A DNA stretch of 64,000 nucleotides, taken from assembly GCF_014205765.1 (NCBI RefSeq), contig NZ_JACIIZ010000003.1:124001-188000 (forward strand), in the 5' to 3' direction. The notes beneath the pieces were generated by a model. That model was not told where the DNA came from. It saw only the letters and a list, made by a program, of their open reading frames with translations, and searched no databases. Both the position numbers and the translations under genes were made by a program. The stretch comes from Nitrospirillum iridis (lineage in GTDB: Bacteria; Pseudomonadota; Alphaproteobacteria; Azospirillales; Azospirillaceae). This document shows, piece by piece, positions 25,242-36,500 of this stretch; position 1 is the stretch's first letter; every line of letters begins with the position of its first letter.

Positions 25242-25719
25242 TGTTCCCATCCGGAAAAATAATTGATCTAACGTATCTTGTATCTGAGATCGCAAATAAT
25301 AGGTTAACGCCACCGCGCTTATCATATAACCCTTGGTATATACGGGCATGCGCGCAATTCCGGCGGCATGCACCCGTTTGCCTCATAAGTATTGATCTGT
25401 TCACCTTTAAATGGTGTTCGTTCCCTGGCGGCGGCATCCCTTCACTACGATGAGATGCTGGTCTTCAAAGCGCCGGCGGGTTGTCAGCAACCCTTGGCTC
25501 CTTCGCGTGATAAGTGATTTCCGATCCTGGCGTGCGGGGTGCGTGGGCCCCATTCTGCGCACCATAGATAGCCCTTCAGCTATTCAGCTCCGCCTGTCCG
25601 GTGCCGGGCGGGATTGCAGGGAAGTGCAGGGGTGGGACCATCCCGTCCTTCCTGGTCGCCCCGTCCTGATACCGAACTTTTGATCCAGGTTTGTGACCAG
25701 ATCCGTGAAAGGAACGATC
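25242..25719. other. Divergent spacer, chemoreceptor / PRC-barrel gene
   Basis: 478 bp with no gene. The first 200 bases are AT-rich and hold the likely chemoreceptor promoter. I found no strong dyad, terminator or RNA motif here. Confidence 0.4.
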
Positions 25720-26103
25720 ATGACGCGTACCATTCCACTTTTGCTGGCGGCCGCTCTTGTCCTCGGTGCGGGCCCCGCCTTCGCCCAAGGCGCCCCGCAA
25801 ACGATTTCCCTGCTGAAGATTGACCCGGCGTCGCTGGCGACAGGTTATCGGACTTCCAAGGTGGTCGGCAGTTCCGTACTGAACGAGGCCGATGAAACCA
25901 TCGGCACCATCGACGACCTGATCGTCACCCCCGGCGAGAAGGTCCCCTTCGCCGTCTTGTCGGTCGGTGGTTTTCTGGGCATGGGCACGAAATATGTGGT
26001 GGTGCCCTATAGCGCCCTTGAAGTCAGTGACAAGCGGATGCTGTTGCGGGGTGCCACCAAGGATTCGTTGAAGGGCCTCCCGGAATTCAAATACAGCCAT
26101 TGA
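25720..26103 (+). CDS. Exported PRC-barrel domain protein
   Basis: Encodes 127 aa from ATG 25720, with GAAAGGAA as ribosome site. A Sec signal peptide ends in GPAFAQG. The mature part is one PRC-barrel domain: YRTSKVVGSSVLNEADETIGTIDDLIV, then PFAVLSVGGFLGMGTKYVVVPYSAL. Such small exported PRC-barrel proteins are common in alphaproteobacteria and are often stress-linked, but their role is unclear. A hairpin (26113-26144) follows the stop. Confidence 0.88.
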   Translation: MTRTIPLLLAAALVLGAGPAFAQGAPQTISLLKIDPASLATGYRTSKVVGSSVLNEADETIGTIDDLIVTPGEKVPFAVLSVGGFLGMGTKYVVVPYSALEVSDKRMLLRGATKDSLKGLPEFKYSH

Positions 26104-26112
26104 TGCATCACC

Positions 26113-26144
26113 GGAAGCGGGGCCTGATCATGGCCCCCGTTTCC
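26113..26144 (+). terminator. Probable terminator after the PRC-barrel gene
   Basis: GGGGCC (26119-26124) pairs with GGCCCC (26132-26137), extended imperfectly by GGAA/TTTCC flanks. It ends in a short T-tract 9 bp beyond the stop. Confidence 0.5.
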
Positions 26145-26421
26145 GCCTTTCAGCCCTCCAGAGCAACGCTGGGGCGGCCTTTGAACGCGGCGCCCGTTTC
26201 GGCTGGCGGGTGATGTCTGGTGCGCGCTGATTGATACGGCCATGGCGTTCGCGCTCGCCCATGTCTCATGCGATTGATGTGGCATCAATCCGGGATTTCA
26301 TTATTTAAAAATCTCCGGTCCGTAGGTAATTTCCGGCCCTATAACTCGTCATGATTTTAATAATATCGTGAACATGCATCGGTTTCGCCTCTTCGTGGCG
26401 CCGATTATTAAAGGAATCGTC
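26145..26421. other. AT-rich leader of the collagen-like gene
   Basis: About 277 bp without a gene. The part from 26290 to 26420 is distinctly AT-rich compared with the surroundings and probably carries the promoter of the collagen-like lipoprotein. No palindrome stood out. Confidence 0.35.
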
Positions 26422-26790
26422 ATGAGACATTTAGCTCATTCAGTAGTTTTTCTTGCATCTCTCGGTGTTGGCGCCTGCACAGGTCCGGCGGGACCACGGG
26501 GGGAACAGGGCAACACGGGCAATACGGGTTACACCGGTTCCCAGGGTGCCACCGGCAACCAGGGGAACACCGGCTATACCGGCGCGCAAGGGGCCGTGGG
26601 CAGCCAAGGGGATACCGGCAATGCCGGCGCCCAGGGAGCCACCGGTTCGCAAGGCGCCACCGGCAGTCAGGGCGATACCGGTGACACCGGGGCCGACGGC
26701 AAGAAAGGCGCCACCGGAAGCAAAGGCAGCACTGGGTCCACCGGCGCTGGTGGCAGTACCGTGGTGGTGGTTCCGCCGCGCGGCCAGTGA
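26422..26790 (+). CDS. Collagen-like repeat lipoprotein
   Basis: Encodes 122 aa from ATG 26422, after AAAGGAATC. The N-terminus has a hydrophobic segment and a lipobox-like VGAC with C19, so it is probably a lipoprotein. Residues 21-113 are 31 uninterrupted Gly-X-Y triplets, mostly with Thr or Gln in the Y position and almost no proline (two near the start). The protein ends with VVVVPPRGQ. Bacterial collagen-like proteins form triple helices on the cell surface and often act in adhesion or matrix formation. The upstream DNA is AT-rich and a strong hairpin follows. Confidence 0.85.
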   Translation: MRHLAHSVVFLASLGVGACTGPAGPRGEQGNTGNTGYTGSQGATGNQGNTGYTGAQGAVGSQGDTGNAGAQGATGSQGATGSQGDTGDTGADGKKGATGSKGSTGSTGAGGSTVVVVPPRGQ

Positions 26791-26848
26791 TCGCGGCGGC
26801 GGGTACGCGGCGCCGGTACAGCGACGCCGCGAAGGAATTCGACAGCTC

Positions 26849-26885
26849 AGGAGGGGCGCCGGCAACGGCGCCCCTCCTGGCATTT
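26849..26885 (+). terminator. Strong hairpin after the collagen-like gene
   Basis: Perfect 13-bp arms AGGAGGGGCGCCG / CGGCGCCCCTCCT around a GCAA tetraloop (GNRA type), then GGCATTT. It lies about 58 bp after the stop. Confidence 0.7.
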
Positions 26886-27083
26886 CCGGGCGCTCCTGCA
26901 GCACCGGAAGCCGGGTGGGCGCCGGTATGGGCGAACCCCCGGGGGCGGGCGCATTGATCACGGCGGGGTTGGCGGGATGGCGCCATGCCGTGTCGTTGGG
27001 TACGGCATGCCGATCAGGACTCTATCGCGTTCCTTATCCTGTGGCATAAGGGGGCCATCCACGCCTCGGGAACTTGACCACCT

Positions 27084-28706
<1,623 letters not shown>

Positions 28707-28748
28707 GGCGCCGCCACGAAGAGGGCTTTCCTGCTTTCCGCGCGCGGA

Positions 28749-31046
28749 TCAGTTCGCGGCCAGGACGACCAGGGCGAAGGGCTGCGGGCCTTGCGGCACG
28801 TTGGCCCCGATCACCTGCACGGTCCAGGCGCCGGCGGCGGCGGCCGTGATGGCGATGGACTCCACATTGTTGGCGTTGTCCAGCTGCTGTCCATCCGCGC
28901 CGGCGTTGCCGGTGCGGGTCGACCCGTCGGGCCCGCGCAGCACCAGATTCAAATTGTTGACCAGATTGGCGCCGGGATAGTCGCTGTAGGCCAGCACCAC
29001 CCGCAGGGGCTGGCCCTCCGCCGTCACCGTCAGGCCGTATTGGTACAAGTCGCCGGTAGAGACGGCGTTGCCGTCCAGGAAGGTGGCGCGCACCGGCGCG
29101 GTGGGCGCCAGGACCGAAACCAGATTGACCCGTCCGAAGCCCTGGTTGTTATCCGGGGGCGATGTATCGGCGCTGTTCAGCGGAACGGTGCCGGCGATCA
29201 GCGCCGCCTTCAACAGCGCGGCCGAGGGGCTGGCGACACCCGCCCGGGTGCGCAGATATTCGCGGATCAGGGTGACGGCGCCGGCGGTCAGGGGGGCGGC
29301 GGTGCTGGTGCCGCTCTCATACATGTAGAATTCGGAAGAAGGGTCGTAGGGCGCCTGGCCGCGATAGGTGTCGGGCAGCAGGCGCGACCGGGCGGACAGG
29401 ATGTAGGTGCCGGGCGCCACCACGTCGGGCTTCACCCGCCCGTCCTGGGTGGGGCCGCGGCTGCTGAACGGGGCCATCTGGTCGGGGCCGCCCGCCACCA
29501 AGGCGTCGACCGGCACCGCCTTGGGGCCCCACTTCTTGCCATTGGTGATGGCGATGCCCTGTCGGTCGTTGGCGCAGGCGCCCACCGTGATGCAATTCTT
29601 GGCGGTGCCGGGGGGCGTGACGCTGCCGGGATCTATCCTGCCGTCGCCGTCATTGTCGGCCCCGTCGTTGCCGGCGGAAAAGACGATGCAGAAGTCTGGA
29701 TGGTTCCAGATGAAGGTGTCGATGTCGCTGCAATAGGAATTATAGGCCTGGCGGGTGCCCCCGCCCCAGGAATTGGAATGGATGCGCGCACCCTGGTCAT
29801 AGGCCCAGCCGAACAGCACTTTGAGGTCGCTGGGCAGGCCGGCCAGGGCGTAGGCCGGGGGAGGGGTGGCGGTTCCCTGCTGATCGGACTTCCAGTCCAG
29901 ATGCTGTTCCACCGCCTGCACCACCAGCTGCGCCTTGTAGGCCAGTCCCCGGACCGGTCCGGCCACGTTGGCCAGGTCCGCGCTGGCGGTGCCGTCACCC
30001 AGCAGGGAGCCGGCGGTGTGGGTGCCATGGCCGCGGTTGACGTCGGCGGGGCCGTCATCGGCACCGGGGTTGTTCACGCGGGAGGCATAGCTGGGGCTGA
30101 TGGGATAACTTTTCAGGCTGAGGACCCGGCCGGCGAAATCAGGGTGGATGGTGGCGGGGTCGCCCGTGTCCAGCCCGGTGTCGCACAGCGCCACCACCTC
30201 CCCGGCACCCGACAGCCCCAGGCCCGGCACGTCGGTGACGGGGCTGGCCGTGCCGATGATGCGGGTGGCCTGGTCGGTGGACAGCAGGGGCAGAACCTGT
30301 CGGCCGATGCGCTTGACCCCATGCACCCGCGCCAGCGCCAGCAGCTTTTCCCGCAGGGCGCCGTCATCGGGTCGTGTCGTCTCCACCACCAGCAGGGCGC
30401 TGCCCGGCGCCTCCTCCAGGACGGTGAAGCCGGCGGCGATCACGGCCGCTTGTTGATGCCTGGCTTGGGCCGCGCTGAAGAACGCGACGGTGTAGGCGTC
30501 GGGCAAGGCGTGGCCGTGGTGCGCGCCGGGTGCTGGCGGAGCCGCCAGTTCATCGATGTCGTGGGCCAGGCGGGCGGCATAGGGCAGGTGCCCCACCCAG
30601 CGCACAGGCGCCAGCCGGGTCAGCGCGCCCGCCTGGTCGGCGGTGGCGCGGACGACGATGGCGAAATTCTGATACGGCTCGATCACCTCGACCCCGGTGG
30701 CGCCCACGTCGGCCACCCAGGCGTCCTGGATGGGGCCGACGAACTGGACGATATAGTGGTGCCTGCCCTGGGGCAGGGCGTCCTGGCCCGCATAGGCGGG
30801 ATGGGGATGGTGGCTGCCGTCCGCGGCCACCCGGGGAAGATCGGTGGCGATGGCCTGGCCGCCCGCCTGCACCGTGTAGTGGTCGGTGATGTCCTCCGTC
30901 AGGCCCGTCGCCGTCACCGCCGCCACGGCCGCGTCGCCATCCGCCTCGACGATGCGGAAGGCGGGATAGTCCTGCAGCAGGCGGACACCGGGCAGGGCGA
31001 CCAGGGCTGGGGGGATGGCGTCGAAAACCTTGATCACGCGAGACAT
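28749..31046 (-). CDS. Subtilisin-like S8 serine peptidase
   Basis: Encodes 765 aa. The catalytic triad is visible: D289 in ALCDTGLDTG, H343 in RGHGTHTAG and S581 in SGTSTAAPLTAGA, with the oxyanion Asn in VFSAGND. About 250 residues precede the catalytic domain and resemble an inhibitor/propeptide region. A C-terminal jelly-roll-like P-domain of about 130 residues follows (LRVVLAYSDYPG..., NLNLVLRGPDG). The layout resembles KP-43-type alkaline proteases. No signal peptide is seen at the N-terminus (MSRVIKVFDAIPP), so it is either cytosolic or exported by an unusual route. Confidence 0.92.
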   Translation of the reverse strand: MSRVIKVFDAIPPALVALPGVRLLQDYPAFRIVEADGDAAVAAVTATGLTEDITDHYTVQAGGQAIATDLPRVAADGSHHPHPAYAGQDALPQGRHHYIVQFVGPIQDAWVADVGATGVEVIEPYQNFAIVVRATADQAGALTRLAPVRWVGHLPYAARLAHDIDELAAPPAPGAHHGHALPDAYTVAFFSAAQARHQQAAVIAAGFTVLEEAPGSALLVVETTRPDDGALREKLLALARVHGVKRIGRQVLPLLSTDQATRIIGTASPVTDVPGLGLSGAGEVVALCDTGLDTGDPATIHPDFAGRVLSLKSYPISPSYASRVNNPGADDGPADVNRGHGTHTAGSLLGDGTASADLANVAGPVRGLAYKAQLVVQAVEQHLDWKSDQQGTATPPPAYALAGLPSDLKVLFGWAYDQGARIHSNSWGGGTRQAYNSYCSDIDTFIWNHPDFCIVFSAGNDGADNDGDGRIDPGSVTPPGTAKNCITVGACANDRQGIAITNGKKWGPKAVPVDALVAGGPDQMAPFSSRGPTQDGRVKPDVVAPGTYILSARSRLLPDTYRGQAPYDPSSEFYMYESGTSTAAPLTAGAVTLIREYLRTRAGVASPSAALLKAALIAGTVPLNSADTSPPDNNQGFGRVNLVSVLAPTAPVRATFLDGNAVSTGDLYQYGLTVTAEGQPLRVVLAYSDYPGANLVNNLNLVLRGPDGSTRTGNAGADGQQLDNANNVESIAITAAAAGAWTVQVIGANVPQGPQPFALVVLAAN

Positions 31047-31304
31047 GGGGATCGATCCGCCCTGGCTGTATTTCCTGAACGGGCACCATCTTAGGGTGGT
31101 TAATCGCTGCCGCCAACCCCGTGTCGCTGTGACGGGGGCAGCGATGCCCCCGCTTAAAACTTTAATCCAGGCCCCCTTTTGCCGCCGCTTTTGTTAGGCT
31201 GCCTGCTATCGGGCCACACCCATTGGCAGAATGGGGGCCGGCGGTGTCTGGAAGCGGGGTCCGGGCACGGCGGAGCGCCCGAATAATGAAGAATGGGGAT
31301 TTCC

Positions 31305-32888
31305 ATGAAGAACAGGCGTTGGGGACTGCTGGTGGCGGCATTGTTGGCCGTGACGATACCGGCGGTCATGGCGCCCGCCCAGATGGCGGCCGCGCAGGAG
31401 AAGAAGGACGCGCCGCGTCCGGATGACAAGCAGGATCACAAGGACGCCGACAAGAAGGCGGGGGTGGACGCACCCAAGCGCGTCACCGTCGACCGCTCTG
31501 GCACCTTCAACGGCAAGCGCGTCGATTATACCGTCACGGCGGGCGAAACCTACCTGCGGGATGAGAAGGGCGAGCCGGTCGCCAGCATCTTCGCCGTCGC
31601 CTACACCAAGAAGGGCGGCAATCCCGCCACCCGGCCGGTGACCTTCCTCTATAACGGCGGCCCCGGTTCCGCCAGCCTGTGGCTGCACATGGGCGTCTTT
31701 GGGCCGAAGCGCGTGCAGATCCCGGCCGATGCCGAGAATCCCGGCCCGCCGCCGTTCCCCCTGATCGACAACGTGTATTCCATCCTGGATGTGACCGACC
31801 TGGTGTTCATCGACCCGGTCGCCACCGGCTATAGCCACGCCATCGGCAAGGGTGAGGAGAAGGATTTCCTGGGGGTGAAGGAGGACGCGAAGTCCATCGC
31901 CCAGTTCGTGCGCGTCTGGCTGGGCGACAACAAGCGCTGGAACAGCCCCAAGTTCTTAGGGGGAGAAAGCTACGGCGGCATCCGCACCGGGGCCATGCTG
32001 CCGGAACTGAGTGGCACCACCTCCACCGTGTCCCTGAACGGCCTGATCCTGATCTCGCCGGCCATGGACTACACCTCGCTGACCTTCGCGCGGGGCAACC
32101 TGGTGCCCTATTGGTCCTTTCTGCCCAGCTATGCCGCCACCGCCTGGTACCATAAGAAGGTGGCTGACACCTCCATGGGCTTCGACAGGTTCCTGGCCGA
32201 CGCCCGCCAGTTCGCCGCCACGGACTATGCATCGGCCCTCATCCTGGGCAACCGGCTGAGCCCCGACCAGCACAAGGCGGTGGTGGCCAAGCTGGCCCAC
32301 TTCACCGGCCTGTCGCCGGCCTTCATCGAGCAGTCGAACCTGAAGATCCAGGATCACCGCTTCATGAAGGAGTTGCTGCGCGACCAGGGCAAGAGCATCG
32401 GCCGCATCGACGGCCGCTATCTGGGGGAGGACTATGACAGCTCCGGCGAGCGGCCGGACAGCGACCCCTCCCTGAACGGCATGAGCGGGGCGTTCAGCGC
32501 GGTGGTGAACACCTACTTCCGCAACGATCTGGGGCTGGACATGGGCGGCCGGGAATACAAGGTCCTGGGCTCCCTCTACCGCCGCTGGAACTATGGCCAG
32601 GCGGAGGGCGGCGGCAGCGAGCCCTATCGCGGCACCGATGTCGGTCCCTTCGTCGGCGACGCCATGCGCCAGAACAAGGGCCTGAAGGCCTTCGTCGCCA
32701 TGGGCTATTACGACCTGGCCACGCCGTTCTTCCATACGGAGAACAGCCTGAACAGCGCCGGCGTGCCAACAAACCGCGTGGTGTTCAGCTACTACCCCGG
32801 CGGCCACATGATGTATGTGCAGCCCCAGGCCATCGAGAAGCTGACCCAGGACATCCGCAAGTTCATCGTCGCCGGCAGCCCGGCGTAG
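31305..32888 (+). CDS. S10 family serine carboxypeptidase-like protein, exported
   Basis: Encodes 527 aa from ATG 31305 (GGGGA upstream; ATG 31293 is less well placed). The signal peptide ends in QMAAAQE, and a lysine/aspartate-rich linker follows. Nucleophile S222 is in GGESYGGIR, the oxyanion block is LYNGGPGSASLWLHMGVFGP, and the acid and histidine are in GYYDLATPF and YPGGHMMYV. These proteins cut C-terminal residues of peptides in the periplasm. With the S8, S9 and P1 enzymes of this window it supports use of proteins as nutrients. Confidence 0.92.
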   Translation: MKNRRWGLLVAALLAVTIPAVMAPAQMAAAQEKKDAPRPDDKQDHKDADKKAGVDAPKRVTVDRSGTFNGKRVDYTVTAGETYLRDEKGEPVASIFAVAYTKKGGNPATRPVTFLYNGGPGSASLWLHMGVFGPKRVQIPADAENPGPPPFPLIDNVYSILDVTDLVFIDPVATGYSHAIGKGEEKDFLGVKEDAKSIAQFVRVWLGDNKRWNSPKFLGGESYGGIRTGAMLPELSGTTSTVSLNGLILISPAMDYTSLTFARGNLVPYWSFLPSYAATAWYHKKVADTSMGFDRFLADARQFAATDYASALILGNRLSPDQHKAVVAKLAHFTGLSPAFIEQSNLKIQDHRFMKELLRDQGKSIGRIDGRYLGEDYDSSGERPDSDPSLNGMSGAFSAVVNTYFRNDLGLDMGGREYKVLGSLYRRWNYGQAEGGGSEPYRGTDVGPFVGDAMRQNKGLKAFVAMGYYDLATPFFHTENSLNSAGVPTNRVVFSYYPGGHMMYVQPQAIEKLTQDIRKFIVAGSPA

Positions 32889-32919
32889 AACTGACCACCA
32901 GACCGGATCATGGAAGCAG

Positions 32920-32946
32920 ACGGGCGGGGACAGTGTTCCCGCCCGT
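32920..32946. terminator. Hairpin between convergent S10 and hypothetical genes
   Basis: Perfect 9-bp arms ACGGGCGGG / CCCGCCCGT with a 9-nt loop in the 75-bp gap between two stops. The T-tract is poor. Confidence 0.55.
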
Positions 32947-32963
32947 TCGCTTCGGCCGGGGCC

Positions 32964-33479
32964 TCAGCGCTCGCGCACCACGCTCAGGCTGTAGGACATG
33001 TCGCCGACCTGCAGCTGGTAACCCATGCCCAGCATGGAATGGGACACGGTGGCGACCTCGTCGCCTTTCAGATGAATGCGGGCGTTTTCCTGCGAGCGCC
33101 AGACCTGGCCGTTCTCCAGGGTGAAGACCGGGTGGCCGGCGGGATCCGGCCGCATGGAGACGATGTGGGACTTGATGTTGTCCAGTTCGGGGGCGGGGGT
33201 CGGTTCCGCTTCCCGCTTGCCGAAGGAGGCTTCGGTGCTGTCGGGCCTGGCGCTGGCGAACAGGCCGCCGAACCAGGATTCCCCGGCTTTCCTCATTTCC
33301 GCTTCCAGCCCGTCGCTGCTCTTGTCGAAGCAGGCCAGGCGTTGGTCATGGTCGGTGATTTTTTTGCAAGCCACCACGTCCGCGGCGGCATTGGCAGCGG
33401 CGGCACTGGCAGCCCCGGCGGGGGCTATGGCCATCAGGACGGCCGCCAGCGGGGTGGCGTAAAGACGGGCGTGCCTCAT
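32964..33479 (-). CDS. Exported protein with CxxI-RLACFD motif, unknown function
   Basis: Encodes 171 aa from ATG 33479, directly after GAGAGAGGA. A Sec signal peptide ends near ASAAAA. The mature N-terminus has ACKKITDHDQRLACFDK, a two-cysteine motif seen in many small exported proteobacterial proteins, including VasI-like ones. The C-terminal half (PVFTLENGQVWRSQENARIHLKGDEVATV) looks like a small beta domain. No enzyme signature is present and the function is unknown. It lies just downstream of a TonB receptor gene on the same strand, with a hairpin between. Confidence 0.8.
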   Translation of the reverse strand: MRHARLYATPLAAVLMAIAPAGAASAAAANAAADVVACKKITDHDQRLACFDKSSDGLEAEMRKAGESWFGGLFASARPDSTEASFGKREAEPTPAPELDNIKSHIVSMRPDPAGHPVFTLENGQVWRSQENARIHLKGDEVATVSHSMLGMGYQLQVGDMSYSLSVVRER

Positions 33480-33501
33480 TCCTCTCTCCACTGAATGCGA
33501 A

Positions 33502-33544
33502 CGGGGCCGGACCGGTTTCCCGGCCACGGCCCCGACGCCTTGAG
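33502..33544 (-). terminator. GC hairpin after the large TonB-dependent receptor gene
   Basis: CGGGGCCG (33502-33509) pairs with CGGCCCCG (33537-33544), with a second small stem inside. It lies between the receptor stop and the next gene on the same strand, without a T-tract. Confidence 0.4.
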
Positions 33545-33582
33545 GATGGGTGCCCGGCCTTGCCGCCAGGCACCCGCGCTCA

Positions 33583-36500
33583 TCAGAACTTCACCGTCGT
33601 GCCGACGAAGAAGGTACGGCCGACGATGTCATACGAACCGCCACCACCGGTGGTGACGGGGAACGTGCCGAACGAACCGCCCTGGTACGAGCCCTGGTAC
33701 AGATAGGGCACGGACGGGGGCATCTTGTCCGCCAGATTGTTGATGCCGCCGAACACCGTGATGTTCTTCCAACGGTAGCGGGCGGAGATGTCGTGGTACC
33801 AGTAGGTGGGAATGACGTTGAAGTCGGTCGCCGTGGCGGCCTGGTTCGGGAAGGTCTCGGACTCGCCGATGAAGCGGCTGGACCAAGTTACCGCCAGGTT
33901 GTTCCAGTCCCAGGTGCCGGTGAACCGGCCCTTCAGGTGCGGATAGCCGACGGTGCCGGCGTAGTACAGCTTGTTCTCGGCGTGCGCCGGATCCTGGATG
34001 GCGATGTGCTCCGGAACCCAGGAGCCGGTGAAGCCCAGGGCCAAGGCGCCCATGTTCTCCAGGCCCAGCTTATCCAACTCGAACGAGTAGTCGACCTGGA
34101 AGTCCAGACCACGCACCACTTCCTTACCGATATTGACGGTGTTGCCGTAGATGGTGGCGATGGAACCGTCCGCACGGCGATTGATCAGGGCGCACTGGGC
34201 GGTGGCACCCAGGTCATAGCAGTTGGTCAGGATGGAGTTCTGGTTCAGCGCCGCCTGGCCCTGGGTGATCTTCACCAGCCAATAGTCGGCGGTGATGTTC
34301 AGGCCCGGGATGAAGGTCGGCGTCAGCACGGCGCCGACCGTCAGGGTGCGGCCGATCTCCGGCTTCAGGTTGATGTTGCCGCCGGTGCGGACCGACGGGT
34401 TGCTGAAGTCGGTGGACTTGTAGCCGGCCGGCACCACGGACGAGCAATTGGCCTTGCGGGTGGCGTTGGCGTTGATGTTCTCCACCGAGCAAGGATCACT
34501 GACGCCCAGGAAGTTGTCGCCGGCAGGAGTGAACAGGTCGTCGATGTTGGGCGCGCGCACCGCGCGGGCGATGCCGCCGCGCAGCTTCACGTCGTCGTTG
34601 ACGGCCCAGCCGGCCTGGACGTTCCAGGTGCTGGCGGGACCGGCCAGCGAGTAGTCGGAATAACGGTAGGCGAGGTCCAGGTCCACGGCCTTGGCGAACG
34701 GGATGTCGCGCAGGACAGGGACGCTCAACTCACCATACCATTCACGGGTATCGTAGCTACCGGCCACGGAACCGTTCTGGTTGCCGTAGATGGTGCCGGT
34801 GGGCTGGTTCGCCAGGAAGTCGGTCTTGTCCACCGACTCTTCCTTCCGGTACTCGAAGCCGGCGGCGAAGCTGACCGGGGCCACGGTGCCGCTGAACAGC
34901 GCCGGGAACTTGAACAGATCGCCGTTCAGGTTGAAGGCGGCGTCGTGCTGCTGCAGCGTCGCCATTTCCTTGGTGTAGGTGTAGGCATAGGCCTTCTGCG
35001 CGGCGGTCAGGGGGCCGACGACGAAGGGGTTGATGGGCAGGCAGCCGTTGGCCTGGGCGGTGGCGTCGCGGCAGACGATCTTGCCGCCCACATTCACGGC
35101 ATCCAGCTGCTGGTTGAACAGGCTGACCACACGGTCAGTGTTGACGAGGCTGGTGCGGTTGCGGCCGTAGTCGTAGTAGGCCTCGTAATGCCAGCCGTTG
35201 GTCAGGTCGCCGTTCAGGCCGAACACACCGCGCATCACCTCGTATTCATACGAATACTCGCGCGGGCCATACCAGTCGTCGTTCAGACGGGTCATGGTGA
35301 AGCTGGAGATCTTGTCGGTCGCCAGCAGGCTCTTCAGATCGGACGGCAGATAGGCATTGTCGGCCTGGATGGTCAGGGCGCCCGAGCCGCTGACGCCGTT
35401 GGTGCCCGTCGGCGGGGTGCCGGTGCCGTTGGACATGGGGGTGGACCGGCTGGTGCCACGGCTGTCGGAATACTTCATGTCGCTGAAGAAGTTCAGCGTG
35501 TCGATGGGGCCCAGGTCTTCCGCCAGGCGGTAGTTGATCAGGGTGTCGGCCACTTGGCGGATGTTGGGCGTGCGCAGCGTCAGGTACTTGGACGTGTTGA
35601 CGCCATCGCCGCCGATGGACACCGTGTCGCCGGCGCTGGTCTTATTGCCGGCCGGGATTCCGTTGATCAGGGTGCCGCGGTTGAACGGGATGATGCCCGA
35701 GCCGTCGGTCTTGAAGGTGTAGCTGTACTGCGGGTGTGAGGCGTCCAGCCAGGTACGGATAACCGGGGCGCCGCTGGCCGCGAACACCGAAGACACGGTC
35801 GGGGAGATGCTGATCCGGCCCGGCGTGCCGGCCGGGTTGGCCACCAGGGAATAGTTGTACAGCGCTTCCGGCCGGTCGCGGCCGTACAGGCCCAGATCGT
35901 GGTTATAGTCGAAGGCGAAGGTAATGTTGCCTTTGCCGCCGCCGAAATTGTGGCCGATGATGGCGTTGACGTTGGTCGACTGGAAACCGTCGCCCTGCGA
36001 CCAGTTGTGCTGGATCGTCGCCTCGGCGCCGTCGTAATTCTTCTTCAGAATGACGTTGACCACGCCGGCCACTGCGTCAGCGCCATACACGGCGGAGGTG
36101 CCGCCGGTGACGATTTCCATGCGGTCGATCAGCGACGTCGGGATGCTGTTCAGGTCGACCAGCGAGGTGCCGCCGGAACCATTACGGCCGGACAGCGAAC
36201 CGACGTGGCGCTTGCCGTCCACCAGGGTCAGGGTGCGGTATTCGCCCAGGCCGCGCAGGTTGGCGAAGTTGACGCCGGCGCCGTTGATGAAACGGGCGTT
36301 GGTCGACGGACCCATGTCGTTCTGGGTCTGCGGCAGCTGGCTTAGCACATCGACGGTGGAGGTCAGGCCGGTGGCCTGGATGGCCTCGGCGCTGATGACC
36401 TGCACGGGCGTGGGCTGGGTCAGGTTGGGGCGCGCGATGCGCGAACCGGTGACAACGATCTCCTCAAGGGCTTCGTCGGCGGCGGCTTGCTGTTGCTGGG

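Noticed and set aside
25242-25373. N-terminal extension of the chemoreceptor to 25373
   Set aside because: The DNA is AT-rich promoter-like and the added residues do not resemble the family; GGGA lies before ATG 25241.
28791-31094. 767-codon open frame on the plus strand antisense to the S8 peptidase
   Set aside because: High GC leaves few stops on the opposite strand. The predicted protein is low-complexity Gly/Ala/Arg/His, and the sense frame has a full catalytic triad.
33550-35739. 729-codon open frame antisense to the large TonB-dependent receptor
   Set aside because: Composition artefact; the receptor on the other strand has all family features.
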